From: Methylophilus sp. Leaf416
GTDB lineage: Bacteria > Pseudomonadota > Gammaproteobacteria > Burkholderiales > Methylophilaceae
NCBI RefSeq assembly: GCF_001424665.1
Contig: NZ_LMQS01000004.1
Span: 313,680-377,679, forward strand
Direction: 5' to 3'
Length of the DNA: 64,000 bases
Position numbers and translations under genes: made by a program
The notes under the pieces: model-generated
Database searches by the model: none
Seen by the model: only the letters and a program-made list of their open reading frames with translations
What the model was told of the DNA's origin: nothing
In this document: in pieces, positions 26,938 through 36,863 of the stretch
Layout of the letters: every line of letters begins with the position of its first letter
Numbering within the stretch: the first letter of the stretch is position 1

Positions 26938-26986
26938 AGCATTCCCCTTGCCTGGATTCCGGCCTTCGCCGGAATGACGGAATGCT
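26938..26986. repeat. Nested palindromic repeat unit
   Basis: An outer pair AGCATTCC (26938-26945) and GGAATGCT (26979-26986) encloses an inner hairpin ATTCCGGC-cttc-GCCGGAAT (26956-26975). The inner sequence is of the 'ggattccggccttcgccggaatgac' kind that occurs as a dispersed repeat in many proteobacteria. The rest of 26859-27079 shows no gene. Confidence 0.75.
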
Positions 26987-27079
26987 GCAGGGCTCACCGA
27001 TTCTGCCTAAAGCAACCATGCTGTAAGCACACAGCAGGCCCTGCAACATTGTGCCGCGCCAACTGCATTCGAAACTTAC

Positions 27080-28291
27080 CTATTCTGGCAAAAACATTTC
27101 CAACAACGTATTCAAAAACCGCTGCCCCAGCAACGTAGGTTTAATCACTCCCCCAACCTGCTCCAGCAACCCCTTCTGCTGCGCCAGCTGTAACTGCGCC
27201 TGAATCACCCTTAACGGCAATCCCGTCCGTTGCTGGAACAAGCCCGCTTCCACCCCATCCACCAGCCTTAACGCATTCATCATAAATTCAAACGCCAGAT
27301 CCTCACGCCCAATCTGCCATTCACTATCCACCACCTGCCCTGTCGTCACAGATTCCACATATCTCTTCGGATGTTTATGCCGGCTCTGGCGAATGATCTT
27401 GTCATGAAAACTCAGCTTGGAATGCGCCCCTGCCCCGATGCCCAGGTAATCGCCAAAGGTCCAGTAATTGAGGTTGTGCTGACATTGCTGACCGGGCTGG
27501 GCAAAGCCTGATGTTTCGTAATGCTGGTAGCCATTAGCGGCAAGTATCTTCTCAATCTCTTCCTGCATGGTGGCGCTGGTATCGTCATCCGGCAGGCTCG
27601 GTGGCGTGCGGTGAAAAGGTGTGTTGGGTTCCAGCGTCAGGTGGTAGAACGACAGATGCGCGGGCTTGATATGGCAGGCAGTTTCAGCATCTAGCAATGC
27701 ATCTTCCAGGCTCTGCTCTGGCAATGCATACATCACATCCAGGTTGACCTTTTCGAAGGTATTTAACGCCAGCTCAGCTGCTGCCAGCGCCTGCTCCCTG
27801 TCATGGATACGGCCCAGCGCTTTGAGATATTGCGGCTGGAAACTCTGGATACCCAGCGAAACCCGGTTTACCCCAGCATCACGATACCCTTTGAAATTGG
27901 CGATATCCACTGTGCCGGGGTTGGCTTCCAGCGTGACTTCGGCGCCATACTCCAGCGGCGTCAGCATGCGCACATGACTCAGGATTTTATCGATCGACTC
28001 GGCAGAGAAAATGCTGGGCGTGCCACCACCAAAAAACACGCTGCGGATTTTGCGGCCCCACACCAGTGGCGTGGCTTGTTCGAGGTCGGCAATCAGTGCA
28101 TCGACATAGGCGGCTTCAGGGATTTCCTGGCGTGCTTCGTGGGAGTTGAAGTCGCAGTATGGGCATTTACGTACACACCAGGGAATATGAATATACAGCG
28201 AAAGCGGCGGCGGGTTGGTGAGGCCGCTCAGCGTGACGTCGCCTTGCAAGGGCGCGTCACTCAAACTGTTGGCAGGGTAAATCGGGATCAT
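27080..28291 (-). CDS. hemW: HemW-like radical SAM protein
   Basis: 403 residues. The motif SLYIHIPWCVRKCPYCDFNSH gives the three-Cys iron-sulfur site; the position after CPYC is Asp-Phe rather than Gly-Cys, which marks the HemW (heme-chaperone) branch rather than the coproporphyrinogen dehydrogenase HemN. FFGGGTPSIFS and EANPGTVD are also typical. HemW loads heme onto respiratory proteins. Start ATG 28291. Confidence 0.88.
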   Translation of the reverse strand: MIPIYPANSLSDAPLQGDVTLSGLTNPPPLSLYIHIPWCVRKCPYCDFNSHEARQEIPEAAYVDALIADLEQATPLVWGRKIRSVFFGGGTPSIFSAESIDKILSHVRMLTPLEYGAEVTLEANPGTVDIANFKGYRDAGVNRVSLGIQSFQPQYLKALGRIHDREQALAAAELALNTFEKVNLDVMYALPEQSLEDALLDAETACHIKPAHLSFYHLTLEPNTPFHRTPPSLPDDDTSATMQEEIEKILAANGYQHYETSGFAQPGQQCQHNLNYWTFGDYLGIGAGAHSKLSFHDKIIRQSRHKHPKRYVESVTTGQVVDSEWQIGREDLAFEFMMNALRLVDGVEAGLFQQRTGLPLRVIQAQLQLAQQKGLLEQVGGVIKPTLLGQRFLNTLLEMFLPE

Positions 28292-28329
28292 GTGCGTATT
28301 TTACCGCGTAACCGTGAGACAACCGGCGT

Positions 28330-30846
28330 TTATATGCTTTGCAATAATGCCCTTGGCGGCTGGTTAAACTGGTTACGCGCCACCAGCCAGGCCGAGAACG
28401 GCACCAGCACAATCGCGGCCAGCAATGCCTGGACACTTAACCAGGCGTTGAACTGGTATTCCATATCCAGCACCAGCGTCGCCAGGTAATAGGCAGCAAT
28501 ATTGGTAAAAATATTGGCGACGACACTGGCCAATATGCCTATGCATAAAAATTCCACAAGCATGGCCAGTACCACCTGTTTTCTTGAAGCACCCAGCACC
28601 CGCATCAATGTGCTTTCGCGCACCCTCTCCTCGCGGGTTGCCATCAGGGCGGCATACAACACTGCCAGGCCTGCCAGCAGGCTAAAGCCGAATACGAATT
28701 CAATCGCATAACTCATTTTGCTGATCAGGCTTTGAATCTGCTCCATCACTGCGGCGACATTGATAATGGTCAGATTGGGGAATTTCCTGACCAACTGGTT
28801 CAGCGCTTCTTCCTTGCCTTCAGGCAGGTGGAAGCTGGTGAGGTAATTGGCAGCATAATCATTAAGCACTTTCGGTGGTGTCACCGCAAAAAAGTTAACG
28901 TGCATGCTGTTCCACTCCACCTTGCGCAAGCTGGAAATGGTCAGTTCTAGCTGTGTACCCGCCACATCATAAGTCAACTTATCGCCCAGCTTTAAATTGA
29001 GCGTCTCGGCAAGCCCCTGTTCTAGAGACAGCAGCGGTTTGCCAGCATCTTCGGCCTGCCACCATTGCCCGGCCACCAGCTCGTTATCGGCCTGCATCTG
29101 CGCTGCCCAAGATAAATTGAATTCGCGCTCGGCCAGGCGTTTGGCGCGGTCATCTTTGTAATTCTCGATATTGAGCGGTTTGCCATTCACCGCTTGTAAG
29201 CGTGCGCGCACCATGGGGAAAATGTCAGCATGCTGGATGGCATTCGCAGTGAGCACCTGATTGATACCCGGAATCTGGTCTGCCTGGATATTGATCACAA
29301 AGCGGTTAGGCGCATCTGCCGGTAACGAGCTTTGCCAGTTTTTCAGCAGGTCACTACGCACGAATGCCAGCAATAATATCGCCATCAGGCCCATGCTTAA
29401 GCCAACTACCTGGGCGATGGTCAGGATGGGGCGGCGCCTTAAGCCCATCAAACCCAGCTTGATCACGCCGAAATTCTGCACACTGAATGACTGTACCAGT
29501 CGCAACCCGGCCAATGCCAGCAAACCTGCTACCACGACCAATGCCAATAACGCAGCGAATACAATCCCGGCCAGTTTGATATCCCCTGCATGCCAGAACA
29601 CCAGCCCTGCCAGCACCAGGAATGCAGGGATAAATACAATGACATTCATACGCACATTGCCTTCCAGGTCCTGGCGCAAAATGCGTAATGCCGGTACTGC
29701 GCGCAGGCGCATCAGTTGCGGCCACACCACAGTCAGCAAGGTGGCAAATCCGGTAGCCAAACCTAGAAAAACTGGCATCCAGCCGGGTGCGGGTAACGTC
29801 TCTACAAACAGGCGGCCCGCCAGGATGGCTAAGCCGTATTGCGCGGCAAACCCCAGCAAACACCCGACCAAACTGCCGACCAACGCCAGCAGCAAGGTTT
29901 GGTAAAGCAGAATCTGCGTAATCAGTTTTTTTGTCGCGCCGAAGCAACGCATCAGCGCATACGCATCCAGGCTTTTCTGTACATAGGGGATACTCGCCAG
30001 CAACATCGCCACCATCGCCAGAATCACGCCGACCATGGAGGCAATACCGAGGAACTGTTGGGCCTTGTTAAGCGCATTGCGCATTTCCGGGCGGGCACTG
30101 CGAATATCATCTACGCGCTCACCTCGGGCTAACTGCGGTTTCAGCCATTCGGCGTAGTCTTCCATCGCCTGGTTCACCACTGCGCCATCCATATTGGCTG
30201 CAACCAGCAACTGGTATTTCACGCGGCTGCCAAATTGCACCAGATTAGTGGCAGGCACATCGGCGCTGTTCATAAATAACCGCGGCGCAATACTGAACAT
30301 ATCACCGCCACGCGATGGCTCCTGCAATACAAATGCCGCGAGTGTAAACTGGCTTTCACCAACGCTGACCTCTTCGCCTATCTTCAATGCGAGTTTTTGC
30401 GCCAGTCGTGGCTCCATCCACACCGTGCCGGGCACAGGAATATCTGTCGAAGATGGTTCCGCTTTTCCCGAGGTCGTTGACTGCTTGCTGATGGTTAAAT
30501 GACCACGTAACGGAAAACCAGCTTCCACCGCCTTAATCTCGGCCAGCTCACTACGCTCACCTTTCAGCACCATGCTGGAAAATTCCAGTGCCTGCGTGGT
30601 CTGGTACTGGCGGCGTTGCGCTTCCACCAGGTAAGCTGGCGGAATAGCATGGTCAGAATTCACCACCAGATCAGCCCCCAGCAGCACATTGCCCTGGGTT
30701 TGCATGCTGGACTTGATACGGTCAGTAAAAAAACTGACTGAGGTGGTCGCCGTGACTGCCAATATCAGCGCAAACAGCAATACACGGATTTCGCCGGAAG
30801 ACCACAGGCTGCGAAACTGGCGCCAGGCAATCGAGAACGCCAGCAT
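28330..30846 (-). CDS. ybbP: YbbP-type ABC permease (FtsX-like)
   Basis: 838 residues with about ten membrane helices: one at the N-terminus, two groups of FtsX-like helices with large periplasmic loops between. It starts with a TAATG overlap with the ATP-binding gene. In E. coli the ybbAP pair lies divergent from tesA, as here. Substrate is not established. Confidence 0.85.
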   Translation of the reverse strand: MLAFSIAWRQFRSLWSSGEIRVLLFALILAVTATTSVSFFTDRIKSSMQTQGNVLLGADLVVNSDHAIPPAYLVEAQRRQYQTTQALEFSSMVLKGERSELAEIKAVEAGFPLRGHLTISKQSTTSGKAEPSSTDIPVPGTVWMEPRLAQKLALKIGEEVSVGESQFTLAAFVLQEPSRGGDMFSIAPRLFMNSADVPATNLVQFGSRVKYQLLVAANMDGAVVNQAMEDYAEWLKPQLARGERVDDIRSARPEMRNALNKAQQFLGIASMVGVILAMVAMLLASIPYVQKSLDAYALMRCFGATKKLITQILLYQTLLLALVGSLVGCLLGFAAQYGLAILAGRLFVETLPAPGWMPVFLGLATGFATLLTVVWPQLMRLRAVPALRILRQDLEGNVRMNVIVFIPAFLVLAGLVFWHAGDIKLAGIVFAALLALVVVAGLLALAGLRLVQSFSVQNFGVIKLGLMGLRRRPILTIAQVVGLSMGLMAILLLAFVRSDLLKNWQSSLPADAPNRFVINIQADQIPGINQVLTANAIQHADIFPMVRARLQAVNGKPLNIENYKDDRAKRLAEREFNLSWAAQMQADNELVAGQWWQAEDAGKPLLSLEQGLAETLNLKLGDKLTYDVAGTQLELTISSLRKVEWNSMHVNFFAVTPPKVLNDYAANYLTSFHLPEGKEEALNQLVRKFPNLTIINVAAVMEQIQSLISKMSYAIEFVFGFSLLAGLAVLYAALMATREERVRESTLMRVLGASRKQVVLAMLVEFLCIGILASVVANIFTNIAAYYLATLVLDMEYQFNAWLSVQALLAAIVLVPFSAWLVARNQFNQPPRALLQSI

Positions 30847-31553
30847 TAATGTACTCCCGCATGCGTGTCGGCAATAGTGATCTCACTGAGCACGCCATTC
30901 TGCAAATTCAGCACCCGCTGACAACGCCTTGCCAGGTTCATATCATGCGTCACCAGCACCAGCGTCGTACCGCTCTTCGCGTTTAGATCGAACAGCAATT
31001 TGATAATTGCTTCCCCGGTCGCGACATCCAGATTACCGGTCGGCTCATCCGCAAATAAAATAGAAGGCTTGGCCGCAAATGCCCGGGCAATCGCCACCCG
31101 CTGCTGTTCGCCACCTGATAACTGTTTTGGGTAATGTGTGCCACGCGCTGCCAAGCCTACGCTTTCCAGTGCCGCTATCGCAATCGCCTGCGCATCACGG
31201 CGACCTGCTAACTGCAAAGGCAACATCACATTTTCCAGCGCGGTCAGTGAGCCCAGCAACTGGAATGATTGAAACACAAAGCCCATATGCTCGGCACGTA
31301 CAGCCGCACGGCCATCTTCATCCATCCGCCCAATATCTTTCCCAGCAATCAGGACTTTTCCGCTACTAGGCGTATCCAACCCCGCCAGCAGGCCCAGCAA
31401 AGTAGATTTACCGGAACCGGAACTCCCAATGATTGCCAGCCTCTCACCCTTGGGTACGGCAAGATTCAAATTGGTCAAAATGGGGATTGTTGTATCATTG
31501 CTCACAACAGATTTACTTAAAGACAGCGCTTCAACAGCATAAGGGCTTTGCAT
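30846..31553 (-). CDS. ybbA: YbbA-type ABC ATP-binding protein
   Basis: 235 residues. Walker A IIGSSGSGKSTLLG, signature LSGGEQQRVAIARAF, Walker B SILFADEPTGNLD, and a final His in VTHD are all intact. It pairs with the permease by a one-base overlap. The ATG at 31553 is only two bases from the tesA start on the other strand, so both promoters must lie inside the neighbouring coding sequence. Confidence 0.92.
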   Translation of the reverse strand: MQSPYAVEALSLSKSVVSNDTTIPILTNLNLAVPKGERLAIIGSSGSGKSTLLGLLAGLDTPSSGKVLIAGKDIGRMDEDGRAAVRAEHMGFVFQSFQLLGSLTALENVMLPLQLAGRRDAQAIAIAALESVGLAARGTHYPKQLSGGEQQRVAIARAFAAKPSILFADEPTGNLDVATGEAIIKLLFDLNAKSGTTLVLVTHDMNLARRCQRVLNLQNGVLSEITIADTHAGVH

Positions 31554-31555
31554 TA

Positions 31556-32206
31556 ATGATGTTCCGATTTCTAAAGATATTAGTCGTGTTACCTGGTTTA
31601 CTATTTACTCATTTAGCTATGGCAGATGCCACATCCAAACCAACGATACTGGTATTTGGCGATAGCTTATCTGCCGCCTACAGAATCCCACAGGCACAAG
31701 GCTGGGTCAGTCTGCTGGGACAACGAGTGAAAGACAACCAATTGCCCTATGAAGTTGCCAACGCCAGTGTCAGTGGTGAAACAACGGCGGGTGGACTCAG
31801 CAGATTACCTGCTGCACTCAAGCAGTTTAAACCCAGTATCGTCGTGATAGAACTAGGCGCCAATGACGGCCTGCGTGCCTTACCGCTGGATGCAATGAAA
31901 AACAATCTGGAAAAAATGATTCAGGCCAGCCAGCAAGCCAATGCGCAAGTGGTGTTATTAGGCATGTTTATTCCACCGAATTATGGCCCGAAATACACCA
32001 ATGGTTTTAAGGCGGTTTACCTGGATTTATCAGAAAAATATAAAACGCCATTTATCCCGTTTTTCCTGGATGGAATTAGTGGGCACAGTGATCTGGTGCT
32101 GGAGGATGGGCTGCATCCTAATGTGAATGCTCAGCGTAAGATATTGGAAAATGTTTGGCCGACTTTGAAACCATTAACAATAAGCAATATTAAGCCCCCA
32201 AGATAA
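31556..32206 (+). CDS. tesA: TesA-like SGNH esterase/lysophospholipase
   Basis: 216 residues from ATG 31556 (a second ATG at 31559). The signal peptide ends HLAMA|DA, so it is periplasmic. GDSLSAAYR supplies the nucleophile Ser, GANDG the block III residues, and DGLHPN the Asp-His pair. E. coli TesA acts on acyl-CoA, esters and lysophospholipids, which links it functionally to the aas/lplT region. The start has AAGGG in front. The longer frame (to 31433) runs antisense into ybbA and is not used. Confidence 0.9.
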   Translation: MMFRFLKILVVLPGLLFTHLAMADATSKPTILVFGDSLSAAYRIPQAQGWVSLLGQRVKDNQLPYEVANASVSGETTAGGLSRLPAALKQFKPSIVVIELGANDGLRALPLDAMKNNLEKMIQASQQANAQVVLLGMFIPPNYGPKYTNGFKAVYLDLSEKYKTPFIPFFLDGISGHSDLVLEDGLHPNVNAQRKILENVWPTLKPLTISNIKPPR

Positions 32207-32267
32207 TTAATAGATATTTTCTTTCAGGCTTTAATATTGGAGAGACATGACTTAAAACATCAATGGT

Positions 32268-33299
32268 TTACGTTTCACTAGTTAGTTGAACGTCAGATGA
32301 CGAATCTAACCCCTCCTCTAGGCGGACTCGCCTAAATTCTTTTAGAACTTGTTTACCGAGCTTTGTAAGCGTCCAATAACGGTTTTTATCATTTACTGAG
32401 TGTTTTTTTCTTGAAGGTTCTACTAAATCTAAGGCTGCCATGTCTGCAATCATGTCTGAGACAATATTTGAACCAATAGGAAAATTTTTATAGTAATTAG
32501 TATCAGAAACGGCTAATGCTATATTTTGTGCTACACCTAAGTCAGTATTTTCAGTAATAAGATTTGCTGCTGAATAATGAAAAATATCAGCTAAGGTGTT
32601 TGTGTAGCGAGTTGCATCATCCCACGAACTTGTTTTACGTACTTTGAATTTGCGTGAGTTATTGGAAAGAATTCTAATAGTTGATCTAACTTCATCCAGT
32701 TGTTCTTCACGCTGTTTCCGCAGATTTTGTGTTTCTTCTCTCAAGGCTGCATTTTCACTGCTTAGTCTGCTGAGTTCTTTTATTACTTCTGGTCCAGTAG
32801 CTTCATTCGCTCTTACCCAACCAGTTCTAGGATTTGCAGTTATCGATTTCATAAGTGAAATCGAAACTTTTCCATGTAATTCTTCTTTATTTTTCCAAAA
32901 GTGAATTAGCCTACCTTTTACTTTCTGTTTAAAAGAGGTTAGTTTCTTTTGCCCTGCGGAATCTTCCTCATGCCGACTTTTTGGCCACGGGGCATCGTCA
33001 TCAATTACAAAACCTAATACAGGTACCCCTTTTAATACTGCATAATCAAATTCTTTTTCAGTGTAACTTATTCCTTCAGTGGTAACTGAACCATACCGAT
33101 GAGCCACTATGAGTACGTAATAATCGATTTCGTCAATCTGACGCGCAATTAACTTCCATTGTTCATCATCTGCCGCGCTGAACATTTCCATCCCAACTGG
33201 TATATGCCCCATTTCGAGTACCGCTTTAATGACTTGCTCTCTTTCATCAATAAGATCGCTATATGTTGAGCTTACGAAAATTTGATATTTTTTTGTCAT
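32268..33299 (-). CDS. DUF4062-domain protein with coiled coil and C-terminal winged helix
   Basis: 343 residues. Residues 1-90 match DUF4062: KKYQIFVSSTYSDLIDERE, then MFSAADDEQWKLI and YVLIVAHRYGS with SYTEKEFDYA. The domain occurs at the N-terminus of many signalling and defence-like proteins. A coiled coil follows (about 175-210, LSSENAALREETQNLRKQREEQL), and a winged-helix-like C-terminus (DMIADMAALDLVEPSR...YWTLTKLGKQVL). No NTPase or TIR catalytic set is visible. The gene is markedly A/T-rich compared with neighbours and stands alone between tesA and recQ, with about 110 bases of A/T-rich DNA behind its start; these point to recent acquisition. Confidence 0.75.
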   Translation of the reverse strand: MTKKYQIFVSSTYSDLIDEREQVIKAVLEMGHIPVGMEMFSAADDEQWKLIARQIDEIDYYVLIVAHRYGSVTTEGISYTEKEFDYAVLKGVPVLGFVIDDDAPWPKSRHEEDSAGQKKLTSFKQKVKGRLIHFWKNKEELHGKVSISLMKSITANPRTGWVRANEATGPEVIKELSRLSSENAALREETQNLRKQREEQLDEVRSTIRILSNNSRKFKVRKTSSWDDATRYTNTLADIFHYSAANLITENTDLGVAQNIALAVSDTNYYKNFPIGSNIVSDMIADMAALDLVEPSRKKHSVNDKNRYWTLTKLGKQVLKEFRRVRLEEGLDSSSDVQLTSET

Positions 33300-33410
33300 T
33301 TTTCTCTCTTATTAATAATCAATATTGAGTTTTTAACATTTAGCAAAATCCGTGTATCAGTTTACATATATTAAAGTGAGTCGATAATAATATAAGCTGC
33401 ATTACTAAAA

Positions 33411-35234
33411 CTAAACTTCTTGTAATATAAACAAAAATGCATCTCCATACTTCTTCAGTTTCGCCTGCCCTATCCCACTAATCTGCCCCATATCATCCAA
33501 GGTCTGCGGTTTGCGGTTATGGATTTCCAGCAGCGTACTATCGTGAAAAATCACATACGGCGGCACGCCTTGCTCTCTTGCCAGTTCCAACCGTTTGGCT
33601 TTAAGTGCTTGCCACAGTGAGTCATCATTGGCACCTTCAAATGCTTCTTTAGCGCGGGCACTGCGTTCGGCTTTGCCCATGCGTTTTTCGGGTTCGGTGT
33701 CGCGGCGTAGCCAGACTTCTTGCTCGCCTTTTAATACTGGCCTTGCAGCTTCAGTCAGTTTTAAGCCGCCGTAGGCTGCCATATCTGCCTCCAGTAATCC
33801 CGCGGCAATCAGCTGGCGATAGACACCGCTCCACTGGTTTTGATTGAGGGTTTTACCTATGCCGAAGGTGCTGACTTTATCGTGATTAAAGCGCTCAACT
33901 TGCGCAGTGACTTTGCCGGTAAGTACGTCGATTAAATGGCCGACGCCAAATCTTTGGCCAGTGCGGAATACGCAGGAAAGTGCCATTTGCGCGACTTGGG
34001 TGGCTTGCCAGGTTTCTATCGGGTGCAGGCAGTTGTCGCATTGTTCGCAGGCGCCGGGGTGACTTTCGCCGAAGTAGCGCAAAATGCTTTGGTGGCGACA
34101 GGCGGTAGATTCGCAGTAGCCTAGCAAGGCGTCCAGCTTTAACCTTTCCAGCCGTTTGCGTTCTTCGGAGGCTTCGCCGCTATCCAGCATTTGCCGCATG
34201 GAGACGACATCACCCATGCCGTAAACCATCCACGCGTTTGCTTGCAGGCCATCGCGCCCGGCGCGGCCGGTTTCCTGGTAGTAGCCTTCCATGCTTTTTG
34301 GCAGGTCCAGATGCGCGACAAAGCGGACGTTGGGTTTATCGATGCCCATGCCGAACGCGATGGTCGCCACCATGATGATGCCTTCTTCACGCAGGAAGCG
34401 GCGCTGATGGTGTTCGCGTAATTGCGCGGGCAAACCGGCATGATAAGGCAGTGCCGACCAGCCTTTTTCAACCAGCCAGGCGGCGGTTTCTTCCACTTTT
34501 TTGCGCGATAAACAATAAATGATGCCAGCGTCGTTGGCGTGTTCACGTTCCAGAAATGCCTGCAACTGCTGGCGCGCATTGTTTTTAATGCCGACGTGGT
34601 AGCGGATATTCGGGCGGTCAAAACTGGAAACGAACTGGCGGGCGTTTTCGAGGTTGAGCTGGCTGATGATCTCGGCACGGGTCGGTGCATCAGCCGTGGC
34701 GGTCAGCGCGATACGCGGCACATCGGGGAAGCGATTGTGCAGCACGGTGAGCTGGCGATATTCTGGCCGGAAATCATGGCCCCATTGCGAGACACAATGC
34801 GCTTCATCAATCGCAAACAATGCGAGGCCTGTGTGCTGCTGCACTTCATCAAGCAGGCTTAAAAAGCTGCCGACCATCAGGCGCTCGGGTGCCACGTACA
34901 ATAATTTGATTTCACCGCTCACGACTTCACGGGTGATGCGGGTATTATCTTCAGCGCTTAAACTGGAATTCAGGAAGGCAGCGTTGACGCCTAACTGTTG
35001 CAAGGCCTCAACCTGATCTTGCATCAGGGCGATCAATGGTGAGACTACGAGAGCAAGGCCATCTCGGGCCAAGGCAGGTATTTGGTAACACAGCGATTTA
35101 CCACCGCCGGTAGGCATGAGCACCAGCGCATCCTGCCCGGCAATCACATGTTCAACGATGGCTTGTTGCTGATGGCGAAACTGGTTGTAACCGAAAACGT
35201 CGTGGAGGATTTGTTGCGGTGAGGAGCTTGCCAT
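33411..35234 (-). CDS. recQ: RecQ DNA helicase
   Basis: 607 residues, full length. Walker [34 protein letters not shown], helicase motifs to [10 protein letters not shown], a zinc site (CR...CEQCDNC), a winged-helix RQC region, and a C-terminal HRDC domain ending near residue 600. It unwinds DNA in recombination and repair. It follows a small ORF on the same strand by ten bases. Confidence 0.95.
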   Translation of the reverse strand: MASSSPQQILHDVFGYNQFRHQQQAIVEHVIAGQDALVLMPTGGGKSLCYQIPALARDGLALVVSPLIALMQDQVEALQQLGVNAAFLNSSLSAEDNTRITREVVSGEIKLLYVAPERLMVGSFLSLLDEVQQHTGLALFAIDEAHCVSQWGHDFRPEYRQLTVLHNRFPDVPRIALTATADAPTRAEIISQLNLENARQFVSSFDRPNIRYHVGIKNNARQQLQAFLEREHANDAGIIYCLSRKKVEETAAWLVEKGWSALPYHAGLPAQLREHHQRRFLREEGIIMVATIAFGMGIDKPNVRFVAHLDLPKSMEGYYQETGRAGRDGLQANAWMVYGMGDVVSMRQMLDSGEASEERKRLERLKLDALLGYCESTACRHQSILRYFGESHPGACEQCDNCLHPIETWQATQVAQMALSCVFRTGQRFGVGHLIDVLTGKVTAQVERFNHDKVSTFGIGKTLNQNQWSGVYRQLIAAGLLEADMAAYGGLKLTEAARPVLKGEQEVWLRRDTEPEKRMGKAERSARAKEAFEGANDDSLWQALKAKRLELAREQGVPPYVIFHDSTLLEIHNRKPQTLDDMGQISGIGQAKLKKYGDAFLFILQEV

Positions 35235-35244
35235 GTTGGCAAGC

Positions 35245-35460
35245 CTATATCTTGTTGTAAGGATTAACTAAAGTATCGACGAGCGCATGCAAAGCCTGGC
35301 GCATCTGTTCTTCGCTGACTTCCATCAGCAAGCCATCTTCCAGCGCATCCTGGGCGATCTGTTTGAGTTCATCAAAGTTTTCAGACATGACTTTGACTTT
35401 TTCAGTACAGGAAACCACCGAGCCGTCGTCACGCACCCATTTGGGCCACTCATTTGTCAT
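35245..35460 (-). CDS. Small acidic protein of unknown function
   Basis: 71 residues beginning [24 protein letters not shown] with a helical acidic middle ([16 protein letters not shown]). Its position between rdgB (42-base gap) and recQ (10-base gap) in the same operon supports it as a real gene. I do not recognise a family. Confidence 0.65.
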   Translation of the reverse strand: MTNEWPKWVRDDGSVVSCTEKVKVMSENFDELKQIAQDALEDGLLMEVSEEQMRQALHALVDTLVNPYNKI

Positions 35461-35501
35461 ATGCTGTTTCTTTCACCTACGTGTGCTTTCAGTTACTTTT
35501 T

Positions 35502-36122
35502 TTACTGACTTTTCTCTAAAGCTTGCAGCAATTTTACCAAGGCCTGGCCTCTGTGGCTCATTTTGCTTTTTACTTCCAGCGGTAATTCAGCCACGGTCTT
35601 GCGTGTTTCCAAATCCATAAACAAGGGGTCATAGCCAAACCCTTCTGACCCGCGAAACTCGCGCAAGATTTCACCCATCCAAACGCCATCGGCAATAATC
35701 GGTTGCGGATCGTTGGGCGACCGCACCAACACCAGCACACTATAAAAATAGGCACGGCGGTCACTTTCGCGCGACATCACTGTGAGCAGTTTATCGTTGT
35801 TGCGTTCATCCTGCGTCAACAGGCTACCTGATGGTTGTGGGCCTGCATAACGTGCGGAGATCACACCTGGTGCGCCATGCAGGGCATTCACGCATAAACC
35901 GGAATCATCAGCCAGTGCCGGTAAACCGGTATGCTGGCTGGCATGCCGTGCTTTGGCCAGGGCATTTTCAACAAAGGTTTCATACGGCTCCGGGCACTCC
36001 GGTACATTGAATTCAGATTGCGACACAATCTCAATATTCAAGGGGGACAGAACATGCGCGATTTCGCGGATTTTGTTTTTGTTGCCGGAGGCGATGACCA
36101 GTTTGTTGAACGCTAGTGCCAT
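35502..36122 (-). CDS. rdgB: RdgB/HAM1 non-canonical purine NTP pyrophosphatase
   Basis: 206 residues. SGNKNKIREI at the N-terminus, DDSGLCVNAL and GFGYDPLFM are the family signatures. It removes ITP, dITP and XTP. Its ATG lies one base after the rph stop, a very common rph-rdgB pair. Confidence 0.95.
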   Translation of the reverse strand: MALAFNKLVIASGNKNKIREIAHVLSPLNIEIVSQSEFNVPECPEPYETFVENALAKARHASQHTGLPALADDSGLCVNALHGAPGVISARYAGPQPSGSLLTQDERNNDKLLTVMSRESDRRAYFYSVLVLVRSPNDPQPIIADGVWMGEILREFRGSEGFGYDPLFMDLETRKTVAELPLEVKSKMSHRGQALVKLLQALEKSQ

Positions 36123-36123
36123 G

Positions 36124-36843
36124 TTATTTCGCTAATGCCTGTTGTTGCAGTTTAGATAATTCGGCAATGCCTTTGGCTGCCAGATCCAGCATTTCGTTCA
36201 TCGCGTCGCGGCTGAAAGGTTCGCCTTCGGCGGTGCCCTGAATTTCGACAAAACCGCCGCTGCCGGTCATGACTACATTCATGTCGGTATCACAGTCGGA
36301 GTCTTCAATATAATCCAGATCCAGCACCGGAATACCCTGGTAAACACCGACCGAAATCGCACCGACTGAATCTTTAATCGGGCTTTCAGTGAGCAAACCT
36401 TTTGCCAGCAAAGTGCTGACGGCATCGACCATCGCCACATAAGCGCCGGTGATGCTGGCTGTGCGCGTCCCGCCATCGGCCTGGATCACGTCACAGTCAA
36501 AATGGATGGTGCGCTCGCCCAGCTTTTGCATATCGATCACCGCGCGCAGACTGCGGCCGATCAGGCGCTGGATTTCCTGGGTGCGACCGGTTTGCTTGCC
36601 ACGGGCAGCTTCGCGATCCATACGTGAACCGGTAGAACGTGGCAGCATGCCGTATTCGGCAGTCACCCAGCCTTGGTTTTTGCCTTTGAGGAAGCCGGGC
36701 ACTTTTTCTTCGATACTGGCGGTGCAAATCACATGGGTATCGCCAAATTTGACCAAGACTGAGCCTTCGGCGTGTTTGGTGTAGCTGCGGATGATTTCTA
36801 TGCTGCGCAACTGGTCGTTGGCACGTTGGCTGGGTCTGGTCAT
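36124..36843 (-). CDS. rph: RNase PH
   Basis: 239 residues from the ATG at 36843, which begins the usual MTRPSQR start; the longer frame to 36867 adds 8 residues. It has [17 protein letters not shown] and [14 protein letters not shown]. It trims tRNA 3' ends with phosphate. It is followed immediately by rdgB. Confidence 0.95.
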   Translation of the reverse strand: MTRPSQRANDQLRSIEIIRSYTKHAEGSVLVKFGDTHVICTASIEEKVPGFLKGKNQGWVTAEYGMLPRSTGSRMDREAARGKQTGRTQEIQRLIGRSLRAVIDMQKLGERTIHFDCDVIQADGGTRTASITGAYVAMVDAVSTLLAKGLLTESPIKDSVGAISVGVYQGIPVLDLDYIEDSDCDTDMNVVMTGSGGFVEIQGTAEGEPFSRDAMNEMLDLAAKGIAELSKLQQQALAK

Positions 36844-36863
36844 TTCAAATTTTCCTGTCTGTT

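Noticed and set aside
27803-28489. A 228-residue plus-strand frame
   Set aside because: Antisense to hemW and the start of the ABC permease gene; low-complexity translation with no domains.
29261-29905. A 214-residue plus-strand frame
   Set aside because: Antisense to ybbP; rich in Asn, Thr and Pro as expected for a shadow frame.
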